Assembly (NCBI GenBank): GCA_022447185.1
Contig: JAKVAY010000045.1
Location: 39,516 to 103,515, forward strand
DNA: 64,000 bases
Direction: 5' to 3'
DNA from: Fuerstiella sp.
GTDB lineage: Bacteria > Planctomycetota > Planctomycetia > Planctomycetales > Planctomycetaceae
Below the pieces are notes generated by a model. It saw only the letters and a program-made list of their open reading frames with translations. It made no database searches and was not told the DNA's origin. Below, piece by piece: positions 47,683 through 57,007 of this stretch (position 1 is its first letter; every line of letters starts with the position of its first letter). A program made the position numbers and the translations under genes.

Positions 47683-48972
47683 CTAGGGCTGTCGCTCGTA
47701 CACGGTTTTTCCGGCGACCAGCGTTCTTATGACGGCTCCGGTGAAAGTCTGCCCGTCAAATGGTGTGTTCCTGCTTCGGGACCGGAACTGCGTTGCATCG
47801 ATCGTGATTTTCCGAGTCGGGTCGATCAGCGTGACATCTGCCGGGCAGCCACGTGACAGCCTTCCTGCATCGACCCCGAGAATTTCTGCCGGTCCGACAG
47901 TGAGGCATCGCAGTAATTGTGGCCAGGTCAAATGCTTCGGTTCGATCAGTGCACGGACACAGCAGCACAAGAGTGTTTCCAGGGCGCATATACCAAAGGG
48001 AGCGACATCCAGTTCGACTGCCTTCTTTTCGATCGCCAGGGGCTGATGATCCCCGCTTATCGCGGTGATTGTACCGTCCTTCAGGCCTTCAATGAGTTCA
48101 TTGGTGTGGTCCTGCGTACGAAGTGGCGGACTGACTTTGTAGAGCGTGTCAAAACTGCTCATGACAGTATCGTCAAACAGCAGATGATGAGGTGTCACAT
48201 CAGCCGAGACTTGAATGCCTCTTTGGCGAGCCATGCGAATTCGATCCGTGGCATCCATTGTCGTCACCGTCATGATGTGCACGCGGCCCCCGGTGAGTTC
48301 GGCGAGCGCAATATCACGACTGGTCATGATGTCCTGGGCAGCTGCGGGGATGCCCCGCAGGCCGAGTCGTGTCGATTGGAACCCTTCGTGCATGATTCCC
48401 GACTCTGACAGCTCCGGGACCATCGCATTGTGCATGATCGGACGATCGAACATGCCGGAATATTCCAGTGCGCGACGCATGATTTCCGCGTTCGCAATCG
48501 GCAATTTTCCATCGCTAAAAGCAATCGCATCGGCTTCGACCAGTTGCCCGATTTCCGCGAGTGATTCACCTTTGGCCCCACTGGTAACGGCTCCCATGGG
48601 AAACACGCGGCTGCCTGAGACCTGCAGAGCCTGATGTTTAACAAATTCGGCGGCACCGCGATTATCGACGACCGGATTTGTCGTGGGAAGAGTTGCCATA
48701 CTGGTGATTCCGCCAGCCACGGCAGCAAGTGCGGCCGACGCAATCGTCTCGTCTTCTTCAAACCCAGGTTCACCAACACCCACGTGAAGGTCGACAAATC
48801 CAGGTGTTATCAGGAGTCCGTCAGCGTCGATTCGTTCAGCATCAATCTCTGCGAAATTTGTTCCTTCAAGCAAATCGATAACACACCCATCTTCAATCAG
48901 CAGGCTGCCGATCTGATCAACATCATTCGCGGGATCAATCACCCTTCCATTCGTGATCAGGAGTCGTTGCAT
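47683..48972 (-). CDS. dihydroorotase homologue, probably inactive (pseudo-DHOase)
   Basis: 429 residues, full length for type I dihydroorotase. The fold is clear (ITPGFVDLHVGVGEPGFEED, PTTNPVVDN, VSADVTPHHLLF, FNGC-region replaced). The metal site is broken: the DxHxH motif reads D61-L-H63-V-G65, so the second histidine is Gly, and the substrate Arg of HLREPG is Gly67. The usual HVST histidine region reads HIMTVTT. His in IMHNAM and the Asp-His of GDHQPL remain. It follows pyrB by 53 bases on the same strand. In Pseudomonas a comparable inactive PyrC' binds aspartate carbamoyltransferase as a structural partner, and a similar job is likely here. A catalytic PyrC should lie elsewhere. Confidence 0.85.
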   Translation of the reverse strand: MQRLLITNGRVIDPANDVDQIGSLLIEDGCVIDLLEGTNFAEIDAERIDADGLLITPGFVDLHVGVGEPGFEEDETIASAALAAVAGGITSMATLPTTNPVVDNRGAAEFVKHQALQVSGSRVFPMGAVTSGAKGESLAEIGQLVEADAIAFSDGKLPIANAEIMRRALEYSGMFDRPIMHNAMVPELSESGIMHEGFQSTRLGLRGIPAAAQDIMTSRDIALAELTGGRVHIMTVTTMDATDRIRMARQRGIQVSADVTPHHLLFDDTVMSSFDTLYKVSPPLRTQDHTNELIEGLKDGTITAISGDHQPLAIEKKAVELDVAPFGICALETLLCCCVRALIEPKHLTWPQLLRCLTVGPAEILGVDAGRLSRGCPADVTLIDPTRKITIDATQFRSRSRNTPFDGQTFTGAVIRTLVAGKTVYERQP

Positions 48973-49025
48973 TTTTTGTTACCAGGCAGCTGTTCCGCGA
49001 TGCGGTCAAATTGTGGAATCGATGA

Positions 49026-49985
49026 TCAATTGCTGTTCCGAGCTCGCCGGCGTTCCTGAGCCAGCTTTGACAAACATGCCATCCTCACGAACAGTCCGTT
49101 GGTTACCTGATTCAGGATCAGTGAATGCGGTCCGTCTGCCACTTCGGGTGTCAGTTCGACGCCGCGATTGATGGGCCCCGGTGCCAGTACCAGAAGCCCG
49201 TCTTTTGCCCGTTGGATTCGTTCGGCTGTCATGCCAAACAGATGAGCGTATTCCTCGATTGACGGGAAAAATGCTCCGCGCTGTCGCTCAAACTGCACTC
49301 GCAGGAGGTTAACGCAGTCGACTTCCGGAAGAATCTCGTCCAGATCATAGGCAGCTTCCACGCCCATTTGTGTGATCGTGCGCGGAATCAACGTGGCCGG
49401 GCCGCAGACAATCACCCTGGCCCCAAGTTTTAGCAGCCCGTGGATATTGGATCGTGCGACTCGACTGTGTCGAATATCACCAACCAGTGCCACTGTCAGG
49501 CCCTGGATTTCCCGACGTTGTCGAATGGTGAGGATGTCCAGCAGAGCCTGTGTGGGGTGTTCGTGGGTTCCGTCACCAGCATTGAGAACGCCTGCCTTCA
49601 GGTGACTTGCGAGCATGTGGGGAGCACCGGGCGATCGGTGTCGACAAACAACCAGATCAACACCCATCGCCTCGATCGTCAACGCCGTATCGACAAAAGT
49701 CTCTCCTTTGGACAGGCTGCTGCCACTGGCTGAAAAATCAACAGTATCGGCGCCGATGCGTCGTGCGGCCAGATTGAAACTCGTGCGAGTACGTGTTGAT
49801 GGTTCGAAGAACAGATTTGCAACAACAATCCCTCGCAGGTCATCCAGTTTCTCGGCGCCGCGGAGTGTGGTTTCACGGTAATGTTCGGCGAGATCCAGAA
49901 TTGACGTGATCTGCTCAGCCGATAGCTCTTCAATGCCAAGCAAATGCTGTCCGATGGATACTGGATCTGCGTCGGCGATTGTCAT
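49026..49985 (-). CDS. pyrB: aspartate carbamoyltransferase catalytic subunit
   Basis: 319 residues, normal length. It makes N-carbamoyl-aspartate in pyrimidine synthesis. Motifs: [18 protein letters not shown] (carbamoyl phosphate site), [49 protein letters not shown] and [11 protein letters not shown]. No pyrI regulatory-chain gene is adjacent. Instead a pseudo-dihydroorotase gene follows, suggesting a PyrB/PyrC'-type dodecamer. The 347-base region upstream (49986-50332) has no gene and may hold the promoter; no attenuator hairpin was recognised. Confidence 0.96.
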   Translation of the reverse strand: MTIADADPVSIGQHLLGIEELSAEQITSILDLAEHYRETTLRGAEKLDDLRGIVVANLFFEPSTRTRTSFNLAARRIGADTVDFSASGSSLSKGETFVDTALTIEAMGVDLVVCRHRSPGAPHMLASHLKAGVLNAGDGTHEHPTQALLDILTIRQRREIQGLTVALVGDIRHSRVARSNIHGLLKLGARVIVCGPATLIPRTITQMGVEAAYDLDEILPEVDCVNLLRVQFERQRGAFFPSIEEYAHLFGMTAERIQRAKDGLLVLAPGPINRGVELTPEVADGPHSLILNQVTNGLFVRMACLSKLAQERRRARNSN

Positions 49986-50332
49986 GACGATTCCTGTAAA
50001 ACCGGTCGCGGACCGAACATTCCTCTCCTGAAGGTTCTTCTACAACTCCTGCCGGGGAACTTCAATGGACAGAAGCCACTTACAGAATGAGAACAGGATA
50101 CACGCACCACCGTGATGGATTTCCACGCGAATATGGGTTGGTGGTCATTCCAGTCGACCGACAGGATGATCGCTGGATGAGCCGTGACACATACCGTTAT
50201 TGAGTCTGTTATGATGCCGTTATTAGGTGACTGCCTCACCATGCATTCCGTTATTCCGCGAAAAAACAGACTTTCCTTCCGGCAATTGTCAGGTCGACGT
50301 GTCTGTCAGGGGACCGCAAATGACTCTCGTAG
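49986..50332. other. intergenic upstream of pyrB
   Basis: About 350 bases between the pyrB start and the end of the leucine-rich-repeat-like gene on the same strand. Nothing clearly recognisable seen: no repeat, RNA gene or confident promoter. Confidence 0.4.
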
Positions 50333-50908
50333 TCACTCGTGGTGAACCAGTGTTCCCTCGGGTGTCAATTCGTAAAATTTTTCGACAGAACTGCCGGGTT
50401 CGTTTTTCACGGTTCTAATTCTAATACCGTAATGGAATTGACTTGGGTCCGGACCAGGACTGCACTTCGGCAGGGATTCAAGCAATCTCTGGATACCCTC
50501 TTCCGTACAGGAAGTGTTAACAATACGGACCTCGTTGAGACTCTTGAGACTTGCCAGCTCGCGCAAGGAATCGTCTGTGATTTGGTGACCGTGCAGTTCA
50601 ATCTCATGCAGATCGGGCAATCCCTGTACTGACTCGGTGACTTTTGATGTCATTTCAGAGCTGTCGATCCACAGGTACGCAGTCTTGGCGAGTCTGTTGA
50701 TTTCACTGATTTGCTGATCGTCAAGATCGAGGGCCATCACTGCCGTTCGTGGAAAATTGTCCGTTTTGTTAATTAGATTCTTCATCGTGAAAGGTCTCCA
50801 CCATTCACCCATTCCACGGAAATACCATCCAGTACGGCGGGAAGAATTCACAGAGGGCCGTGGCTTTGCTGCCCTGCCGAGTAATCGTTTCAGCAGTTTT
50901 CCGAACAT
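50333..50908 (-). CDS. leucine-rich-repeat-like small protein, unknown function
   Basis: 191 residues. A basic N-terminus (MFGKLLKRLLGRAAKPRPS) is followed by a mixed region and one or two repeat units (about 100-150) of LRR type: LPDLHEIELHGHQITDDSLR and LASLKSLNEVRIVNTSCTEE. No signal peptide or membrane helix. It lies 52 bases downstream of the PrsW-family gene on the same strand, so probably cotranscribed. LRR modules usually bind proteins. It might be an accessory to the protease, which is an inference. Confidence 0.65.
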   Translation of the reverse strand: MFGKLLKRLLGRAAKPRPSVNSSRRTGWYFRGMGEWWRPFTMKNLINKTDNFPRTAVMALDLDDQQISEINRLAKTAYLWIDSSEMTSKVTESVQGLPDLHEIELHGHQITDDSLRELASLKSLNEVRIVNTSCTEEGIQRLLESLPKCSPGPDPSQFHYGIRIRTVKNEPGSSVEKFYELTPEGTLVHHE

Positions 50909-50960
50909 CGTGATTCCTTCTCCGGTCGGCCGGTGTCCAATCTGGACGACTGCAGACGTG

Positions 50961-51743
50961 TCACGGTTCAGTCGGAGCGTCGTCGTTTTGAGGAAGGTGT
51001 TCCGGTCGACTGCGGAAGATCAGGTTGAACGGCCAGCCGAACAGCGTGTGCAGTCGTCGAGGTTTTAGTGCTGCTGCGGCATGTTGTGCTCCCAAATGCG
51101 TCATGATTCCAAACAGCAGCAGCGTGGTCAGCATCAGTCCGACGGCGATATACCGTGGCCCCATTGGAATCTCGCCCAGTTGTGCAGGCAGACCGCAGGC
51201 CCAGTCCCAGGCCGAATGCAGTACCACGGCGGCCGCCACCGAGGCCGGCAGTTTCCACATCCAGCCTCGAATCCGGAAGCGTGCCAGGCCGATGCCATAA
51301 CCGCCGATACCCCCCAGCAGCAGGTGCAGTAACAGACGGGCGAACTCAGTGCCGACGGTTGTCAGCCCGGGCGCTTCCAGGGTGAGGTAGACACGTGACT
51401 CGATGATCGCGGCGCCCAGTCCGGCAAAGGCTCCGTAAATCTGCCCGTCCTGAGGATCGTCGAATTTAGATCGGAATATGAACGCAACGGCCACCACGAC
51501 AAGTACCTTGGCCAGCTCTTCCACTGTACCTGCCAGCCAGGCCATCTCCATCGATTGATCGTAGGAAATGTTCCAGGATTCGATCAGCTGATCTTCGATC
51601 AGGCCGGAACTGTACCCGGTCATCATCCCCAGTCCAGCCGTCATCAAAATAAGGTGCCATGGTTCCTTATTATACAAGTCGTAGCGATAGACGATCGTTC
51701 CCAGAACGATTGCAGCGAGGAGAATCAGAGAAAATACGAGCAT
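50961..51743 (-). CDS. PrsW-family intramembrane metalloprotease
   Basis: 260 residues with about seven hydrophobic helices. The CPBP/PrsW-type motifs are visible: EExxK in WLAGTVEELAKVLVVVAV, GAFAGLGAAIIES, HxxxG in LLLHLLLGGIGGYGIG, and HSAWDWA. Family members such as B. subtilis PrsW cleave membrane anti-sigma factors within the bilayer. The GLGAAIIES segment has Ser where many relatives have Asn (GFAxxEN). First gene of a pair with the LRR-like protein. The natural substrate is unknown. Confidence 0.85.
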   Translation of the reverse strand: MLVFSLILLAAIVLGTIVYRYDLYNKEPWHLILMTAGLGMMTGYSSGLIEDQLIESWNISYDQSMEMAWLAGTVEELAKVLVVVAVAFIFRSKFDDPQDGQIYGAFAGLGAAIIESRVYLTLEAPGLTTVGTEFARLLLHLLLGGIGGYGIGLARFRIRGWMWKLPASVAAAVVLHSAWDWACGLPAQLGEIPMGPRYIAVGLMLTTLLLFGIMTHLGAQHAAAALKPRRLHTLFGWPFNLIFRSRPEHLPQNDDAPTEP

Positions 51744-51979
51744 GAAACGACCTTCAGTTCAGTATGACCGGAACTCTGTTTCTACAGAGGATCCGCTGAC
51801 TCGCAGTGTGCGGCTGTCCCGACAGTCTGCGACGCCAGTCCATCTGTATGTGACAGGTTGAAAGCAGACGACTGCGATCATGATCTGTTTTCCTTTTATG
51901 TGTAACGTCGTCAACGTGTGAGACACCACCAAAGGAATTTGGTCATCTTATTCAGCTGAGGTTTTCGCTTTATCTGTGG

Positions 51980-53029
51980 TCAACGACAGTGATTCAGCGA
52001 TTCAAGGATCTGTTGGTTATGTTTGACGTCAACATTGCTGAGCTCAAATGCTTCGGACTGCAGTTCGAAGTTTTCAGCAGGCCTGACTTCTGAGCTGGTG
52101 GTGAAGTAGACCCCGTCATTCGTCGACAGTTCATCCGCACGATCTGCTGTGACGACCCGAATCTCGCCAAATGACCGACTGCTGCCGCGGTCAAGGATCC
52201 GTCCGTCGCCGGCAATCGAACATTGGACGTCAGCCGGAAAAATCGGAGAATCCTGAATCGCCACAAATCCGTCGCCAGCCTTCAGTCCCAAACGACCATC
52301 ATTCGTACGGACAAACATCCCGTTGCGCGTTAATCGGCCATCGGCCAGCTGAAAAAAAACAAGTCCTGCCGTTCTCAGCGCAACGTGCAGTGGGTCGCCG
52401 GTCATAAACACGTTCCCGCAGGTCAGCCGTCTCATCGAAATCCGTTGTGAGTCAGAACTCGGGACGGCGGAAATCACAGTAATGTCAAGCCGTTCTCGAT
52501 ATCCGACCGTCATTATATTGTCCAAATTTGTTCGGACTGAGTGGATTTGCAGATCCCTGGAGCCGGCCTCGTCGGATGGGAGCGGGGCCAGACCCGTTTT
52601 GCTGGTCACCATGGAAGATGACAATGGACTCACAATAATGCTTCCCAGCCTGCCGGACTGGTTCATCAAAAATATAATTTCGTCGTCGGATGTATGTTCG
52701 AATTCATCCACCCACACTTCAATGGCCGCTGCGGACTCCTGTGGTCGAAGCCCACGAATGAGCTGACGGACATGTTCGCGACGTTTCTGACTGACTTGCT
52801 GCGAATTTGAGTGTTCAATCACCGCAGGTTCATCTGCGCCAACACGGAATGAATCGACCTTATGATCACTCTCGTCCAAGGATGAAGCCGCCGTCGATGA
52901 CGGAGAGTCATTCGTGGACCCTGGGATTGCCAGTAAGGGACTGTTTGCCAAGTCAGTTCGCAGAGACCAGATCGCAACGACCGTAAACGCCAGCACAATT
53001 GCGATTAACCTGATCCCTGCGTTATTCAT
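51980..53029 (-). CDS. membrane-anchored FlgF/FlgG-like protein
   Basis: 349 residues. One N-terminal helix (IRLIAIVLAFTVVAIWSL) is followed by a polar spacer with a helical segment (about 75-115), and a C-terminal part (about 205-345) that follows the flagellar rod/hook protein pattern: GDPLHVALRTAGLVFFQLAD then GRLTRNGMFVRTNDGRLGL, FPADVQCSIAGDGRI, FGEIRVV and an ending with FELSNVDV like the SNVN segment of rod proteins. No flagellar genes are nearby, and an N-terminal membrane anchor is foreign to FlgF/FlgG. It starts 45 bases after the M28 peptidase stop, so probably an operon. Function unknown. Confidence 0.65.
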   Translation of the reverse strand: MNNAGIRLIAIVLAFTVVAIWSLRTDLANSPLLAIPGSTNDSPSSTAASSLDESDHKVDSFRVGADEPAVIEHSNSQQVSQKRREHVRQLIRGLRPQESAAAIEVWVDEFEHTSDDEIIFLMNQSGRLGSIIVSPLSSSMVTSKTGLAPLPSDEAGSRDLQIHSVRTNLDNIMTVGYRERLDITVISAVPSSDSQRISMRRLTCGNVFMTGDPLHVALRTAGLVFFQLADGRLTRNGMFVRTNDGRLGLKAGDGFVAIQDSPIFPADVQCSIAGDGRILDRGSSRSFGEIRVVTADRADELSTNDGVYFTTSSEVRPAENFELQSEAFELSNVDVKHNQQILESLNHCR

Positions 53030-53074
53030 GACTGCCTTTCAGCCGGCCGTTTGTCCGTTTCTGCTGTGCGCGGA

Positions 53075-54919
53075 CTACCGAGTGGCTGTCCCCAGTTTGA
53101 CCCGCAGACCAACTCGCTCACCATTACGTTCCACGAATAACGGCACGTATTGACCGCCCGGTGCTTTGCGCAGGTAATCGTTGAGGTCGGCATAACTTTC
53201 GATTTGCTGACCACCGATTTTAACGATGATATCTCCTGCCTGTACAGTGGCTTTTGCTGCAGGTGAGCCATCACGAACGCCCAGGACGCGGACACCCTGA
53301 GCGTTACCGACCCCGGAAAGGTCCGGTCGCACGCCCAGAACAGCCATTTGGATGCGACCACGTACACAACGACGGTACGACGGCCTTTTGGGGAGTGCAT
53401 CGATGGTGTGCATCAGATATTCGCCCAGTTCAATGATCGAGACCACTCCATCCATATTGATCATTTCAATATCGTCATCGGGAGTGTGATAGCGATCGGT
53501 TACGCCGGTGAAGCACAACAGGACAGGGATCTGTTTTCGATAAAACGGGAGGTGATCGCTGCCACCGAACGGACTCGCAACAACTTTAATCCTGATCGGA
53601 GTTCGATCGTCAGCCTGTTCCACGAGTGGCAGAAACTCAGCACCGGTGCCGACGCCGTTGATTTCCATGCGATTTTCTCTGACGGAACCAATCATATCGA
53701 AGTTGAACATGAAGACTGTGTCGTCCAGTGGAAACAGGGGGTTATTGACGTAATGACGACTCCCGAGCAGACCTCGCTCTTCACCGGAGAAACAGATAAA
53801 CACAATCCGACGGTTTGGTGGCGGGCCTGCGACAGTGCGGCGTGCCAGTTCGAGAACCGCAGCGGTACCGCTGGCGTTGTCATCCGCTCCATTGTGAATT
53901 TCTCCTCGTCGGTTTCGCACTCGTGATCCGTAGTCACCAAAACCGATATGGTCATAGTGTCCTCCGACGATGATTGTTTCATGGGAATTCGGCCCCTGTC
54001 CCTCCACCATGCCAATCAGGTTAGATGCCTCGACGGTGCGCCCCAGAAATTTCACGTTGAGATCCACCGACCATGATGTCAATTCCTGCGACACAGGTTT
54101 CATTGTCCTGTCGAGGTGTTTTGCCGCTGAACGGAGGGTCGTGAGCAATTCACCGCTGGATGTTCTGAGTGGGCTCTCTGCCAGCAGGCGATCCAGAACG
54201 CGCTGACGAATCTGCACGAATGGAATGCGACCGCTGCGCTGACCAAAGCTATCACTGTCAGCAAGTTCATCTGATTGCGGATCCGAAGCAGTGAACGGAT
54301 CATTAACCAGCAAAACAGCAGCAGCCTGGTGTTCGCGGGCCAGTCGCAGTTTCGTGGTGATGTAGGCGTGAGTACTGGTCGATTCACCTGAAAATGGTGA
54401 TTGCGGATCTCCCTGACCCGGTACCCGACGTATCATAATGATCGTTTTGCCGGCGACATCGATGTCAGCATACTCATCGTAATTGTCAGCCGGTGAACTG
54501 ATTCCGTAGCCAACAAAGACAAGACCACCGGTGGTCTTGCCGGAACTCCCTCGCTGCAGAGGTTGCCACTCGTTTCCGACGGTGAACCGTAGTCGTGTGC
54601 CACGACGACTGCGAAAACTCAATGCCGTCTGGTTGCTGATTCCGACCGAACCGATCCGGATGTCAAAATTTTGACGCCAGCCTCCGTCCGGCATCACTGA
54701 TGTCAGCCCTGTGTTTCGGAATTCATCGATAATGTGTCTGGCAGCACGGTCGATTCCTGATGTTGCGACACCTCGCCCTTCCTGTTCGTCCGACGCAAAG
54801 AACTCAATGTCTGTCCGTACGCGTTTCAGAACAGCGGTCCGTTCACTGTCGGCAAAAGCCAGATTCATCACGCTGAAAATGATGATAATACAGAATGCAG
54901 GATATGCCGTGAGATTCAT
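53075..54919 (-). CDS. secreted M28 aminopeptidase with PA and PDZ domains
   Basis: 614 residues. A signal peptide (ending near NLAFADS), a protease-associated domain insertion (about 110-260), the M28 catalytic domain, and a C-terminal PDZ domain (about 510-600: GVRVLGVRDGSPAAKATVQA). Zinc ligands are visible in GGHYDHIGFG, GADDNASGTAA, FSGEERGLLGS, FNFDMIG and RYHTPDDD, so it should be active. It removes N-terminal residues from peptides outside the cytoplasm. Upstream of the FlgG-like gene on the same strand. The PDZ addition is common in planctomycete M28 proteins. Confidence 0.92.
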   Translation of the reverse strand: MNLTAYPAFCIIIIFSVMNLAFADSERTAVLKRVRTDIEFFASDEQEGRGVATSGIDRAARHIIDEFRNTGLTSVMPDGGWRQNFDIRIGSVGISNQTALSFRSRRGTRLRFTVGNEWQPLQRGSSGKTTGGLVFVGYGISSPADNYDEYADIDVAGKTIIMIRRVPGQGDPQSPFSGESTSTHAYITTKLRLAREHQAAAVLLVNDPFTASDPQSDELADSDSFGQRSGRIPFVQIRQRVLDRLLAESPLRTSSGELLTTLRSAAKHLDRTMKPVSQELTSWSVDLNVKFLGRTVEASNLIGMVEGQGPNSHETIIVGGHYDHIGFGDYGSRVRNRRGEIHNGADDNASGTAAVLELARRTVAGPPPNRRIVFICFSGEERGLLGSRHYVNNPLFPLDDTVFMFNFDMIGSVRENRMEINGVGTGAEFLPLVEQADDRTPIRIKVVASPFGGSDHLPFYRKQIPVLLCFTGVTDRYHTPDDDIEMINMDGVVSIIELGEYLMHTIDALPKRPSYRRCVRGRIQMAVLGVRPDLSGVGNAQGVRVLGVRDGSPAAKATVQAGDIIVKIGGQQIESYADLNDYLRKAPGGQYVPLFVERNGERVGLRVKLGTATR

Positions 54920-55514
54920 GTGATTTCTGTCGCGTCCGTCGCGATCAAGGCGAGCGGAGTGGCCCGGTGGTCGTTCCGATCAGATGACTGCACGTGTGAT
55001 TCTCCACGACCGGGCTTCAGTGTGCAACAAAAGGATTTTGTCAGGCATTGACTAACAGAATCCAGAGTTGCTGTGGAATTTGTGTTTAAGGAGAAATTGA
55101 ATGCATCGGTATCTTTCGACCTGAAATTGTTGACAACAACAATCCAAACTCACTTCGAAAGTGATACCACCTCTGGTTCACTGGTGCCAGCACATCAGCC
55201 ACACATGCGACCAGCCGGAGCATTTGTGCAGATTCGGATCCCACTTCAGACACAGTGACCGGAATTATCAGACAGACGCAACAGAACGTCCTCAGGGCTG
55301 ATGGGCAGAAGACTCGGGAAAGCCTTCGCATGTGAGACGGTCAACAGGCCACGAATCGATCGGATCTTCTGTGCGGATGATCACTTGGGAAATGGCTGTA
55401 TTCAGTCCACACAGGCGGCCGACACCTCATGCAGCAACGAAGCAAAACCAGGGTTGAATCCGGAAAACGACACGAGGAACGTTCATCGAGCGATCATACG
55501 GCCCACGCCTCTTG
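54920..55514. other. intergenic, no supported gene
   Basis: About 600 bases between parA and the M28 gene, both on the minus strand. An AAGGAG followed by an ATG near 55090-55103 opens only seven codons. Longer frames look random. No RNA or repeat seen. Confidence 0.4.
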
Positions 55515-56348
55515 TTACGCCGCAGCCGAGAGACCTTCGTTCGTGCTGTCGGCCTCATTCAGCATGGCAAAAACTTCGTCCGCAAGTGCCGTGTAGTCTG
55601 CTGCGCCGGGACAGCGAGGTGCGTAGTCGAAGATGCTTTGGCCGAAGCTTGGTGATTCCGCCAGTTTGATATTTCGACGCACTTTGGTCCGAAAGATTTG
55701 AGCATTTGCCCACGGGGTATCCGTATCACTTGCTTCCAGGAAATAGCGGAGGTCCTCCGTCACGTCAGTCGCCAGCCGTGTACCGGATTCGTACAGACAC
55801 AGAGCCACGCCCGTCACACGCAGATCAGGATTCAGTCGCCGGTTTACGAGTGCAGTGGTTTCGAACAGCTTTGAGAGTCCCTGCAACGCAAAAAAATGGG
55901 GCTGCAGCGGAATCAAAACTTCGGTCACAGCGGTCAACGCGTTGATTGTCAGGATTCCCAGCGATGGAGGACAATCCATGATGACATAGTCGAATCGTGA
56001 CTGGTCTCTCCACGGTTGAAGGCAGTTCTTCAGCAGAAATTCCCGCTGACTGACCCCTGCCAGCTCCATTTCGACGGCTGCCAGATCAATATTTGAAGGG
56101 ACCACGGAGAGATTTTCGGCGACCAGCTGTCGCACGTCGTCAATTGTGGCATCGTCAGAAAACACATCGTACAGCGTGCTGGTTTCTTCACCGGCTTCGA
56201 TTCCAAGGTGGAACGATGCATGTCCCTGAGGATCCAGATCCAGGATGCAAACACGCTGTCCTCCTCGCGCAAGCGCTGCCGCCAGGTTGACGCTGGTGGT
56301 GGTTTTGCCGACTCCACCCTTTTGATTCATGACAGCAATCGTACGCAT
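55515..56348 (-). CDS. ParA-family partitioning ATPase
   Basis: 277 residues, typical of chromosomal ParA/Soj. Deviant Walker [21 protein letters not shown], Walker A' [11 protein letters not shown], and Walker B region [14 protein letters not shown]-dependent DNA binding and segregation or positioning of cargo. A parB gene, usually adjacent, is not in the window, so it may instead belong to an orphan ParA positioning system. No sign of damage. Confidence 0.9.
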   Translation of the reverse strand: MRTIAVMNQKGGVGKTTTSVNLAAALARGGQRVCILDLDPQGHASFHLGIEAGEETSTLYDVFSDDATIDDVRQLVAENLSVVPSNIDLAAVEMELAGVSQREFLLKNCLQPWRDQSRFDYVIMDCPPSLGILTINALTAVTEVLIPLQPHFFALQGLSKLFETTALVNRRLNPDLRVTGVALCLYESGTRLATDVTEDLRYFLEASDTDTPWANAQIFRTKVRRNIKLAESPSFGQSIFDYAPRCPGAADYTALADEVFAMLNEADSTNEGLSAAA

Positions 56349-56690
56349 GGTTTCATCCGTGATGACAAGTCTTGCCGACCGGTATTTCGTGCAGCGGGTT
56401 CGCTCCGTCGCGATTCTAAGCTCACGTGAGTTACTCTGTAAGGCAAGTCATCATCAGGTCAGCGGATCGTCGACTGCAATAAGGTCGACAGAAGATTTCT
56501 CGCCAGGTACAGAGGCAGGATTGACCTGAATCCGGTTCAGATCGGCGAAATTCGCCCGCTGTTCGAGTCAGGCTGCCGAAAATCCCGAACCGGTCAGGAA
56601 TGCAATCAGGAACGGAGTTTTGAAGACTTCACAGCGTTTGAGTTGAGTGCTAGAGTGATACTGTGGCAGGTATCGACTGTGCCATATGTC
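56349..56690. other. intergenic between parA and tRNA-Gln
   Basis: About 340 bases containing the promoters for divergent parA and the tRNA. Two TTGAGT boxes lie at 56638-56648 and a GATACT at 56657-56662, but the spacing is not canonical, so no promoter is called. Confidence 0.35.
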
Positions 56691-56762
56691 TACCCCGTGG
56701 TGTAATTGGTAGCACAACAGATTCTGGTTCTGTCAGTTGGGGTTCGAGTCCCTGCGGGGTAA
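56691..56762 (+). tRNA. tRNA-Gln (anticodon CTG)
   Basis: 72 bases fold into a complete cloverleaf: acceptor TACCCCG / CGGGGTA with discriminator A, D-arm GTGT / GCAC, anticodon arm ACAGA-TTCTGGT-TCTGT placing CTG at positions 34-36, a 4-base variable loop, and the T-arm around GGTTCGAGTCC. It reads CAG glutamine codons. CCA is not encoded. A terminator follows, and an integrase remnant lies just beyond on the opposite strand. Confidence 0.92.
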
Positions 56763-56785
56763 CTCTGGGTAAATGAAAACCCAGC

Positions 56786-56820
56786 AAAACCAGTGAAAAT
56801 TGATTTCACGGTTTTTATTT
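56786..56820 (+). terminator. intrinsic terminator of tRNA-Gln
   Basis: Arms AAAACC-A-GTGAAA and TTTCAC-GGTTTT form a 12-bp stem with one bulged A and an ATTGA loop, followed by TATTT. It begins 23 bases after the tRNA. Its right arm overlaps the stop codon of the minus-strand integrase remnant. Confidence 0.7.
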
Positions 56821-57006
56821 GGGCCACAGAGGTTCATTTTCACGCCTTCGGGGCATCTTTTCCACCTCTGCGTTGAACTGTTCGAAGTGGTGGTCGTTGA
56901 TGTGTCGTGTCACGCTGTGACCAATTAAATTGGCCACGATCTGTGGCGTCATGACCGAATCCAGCCAGTCGGTTTCACAGCTGGTACGCATATTTTTGCG
57001 ACCGCT
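56815..57006 (-). pseudogene. C-terminal remnant of a tyrosine recombinase/integrase
   Basis: A 60-codon minus-strand frame reads RKNMRTSCETDWLDSVMTPQ, then IVANLIGHSVTRHINDHHFE and QFNAEVEKMPRRRENEPLWP, ending at a TAA at 56815. The string matches the C-terminal catalytic end of phage-type integrases (an Arg-rich helix with CETDW, LIGHS containing the conserved His, then the segment that normally holds the nucleophilic tyrosine, here HI instead of HY). No start codon and no N-terminal catalytic core remain: the homology stops at the alcohol dehydrogenase stop codon. It lies 50 bases from the tRNA-Gln 3' end, a classic integration site. Confidence 0.7.
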
Positions 57007-57007
57007 G

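Noticed and set aside
54920-55514. AAGGAG plus ATG near 55090 as a small gene
   Set aside because: The frame closes after seven codons.
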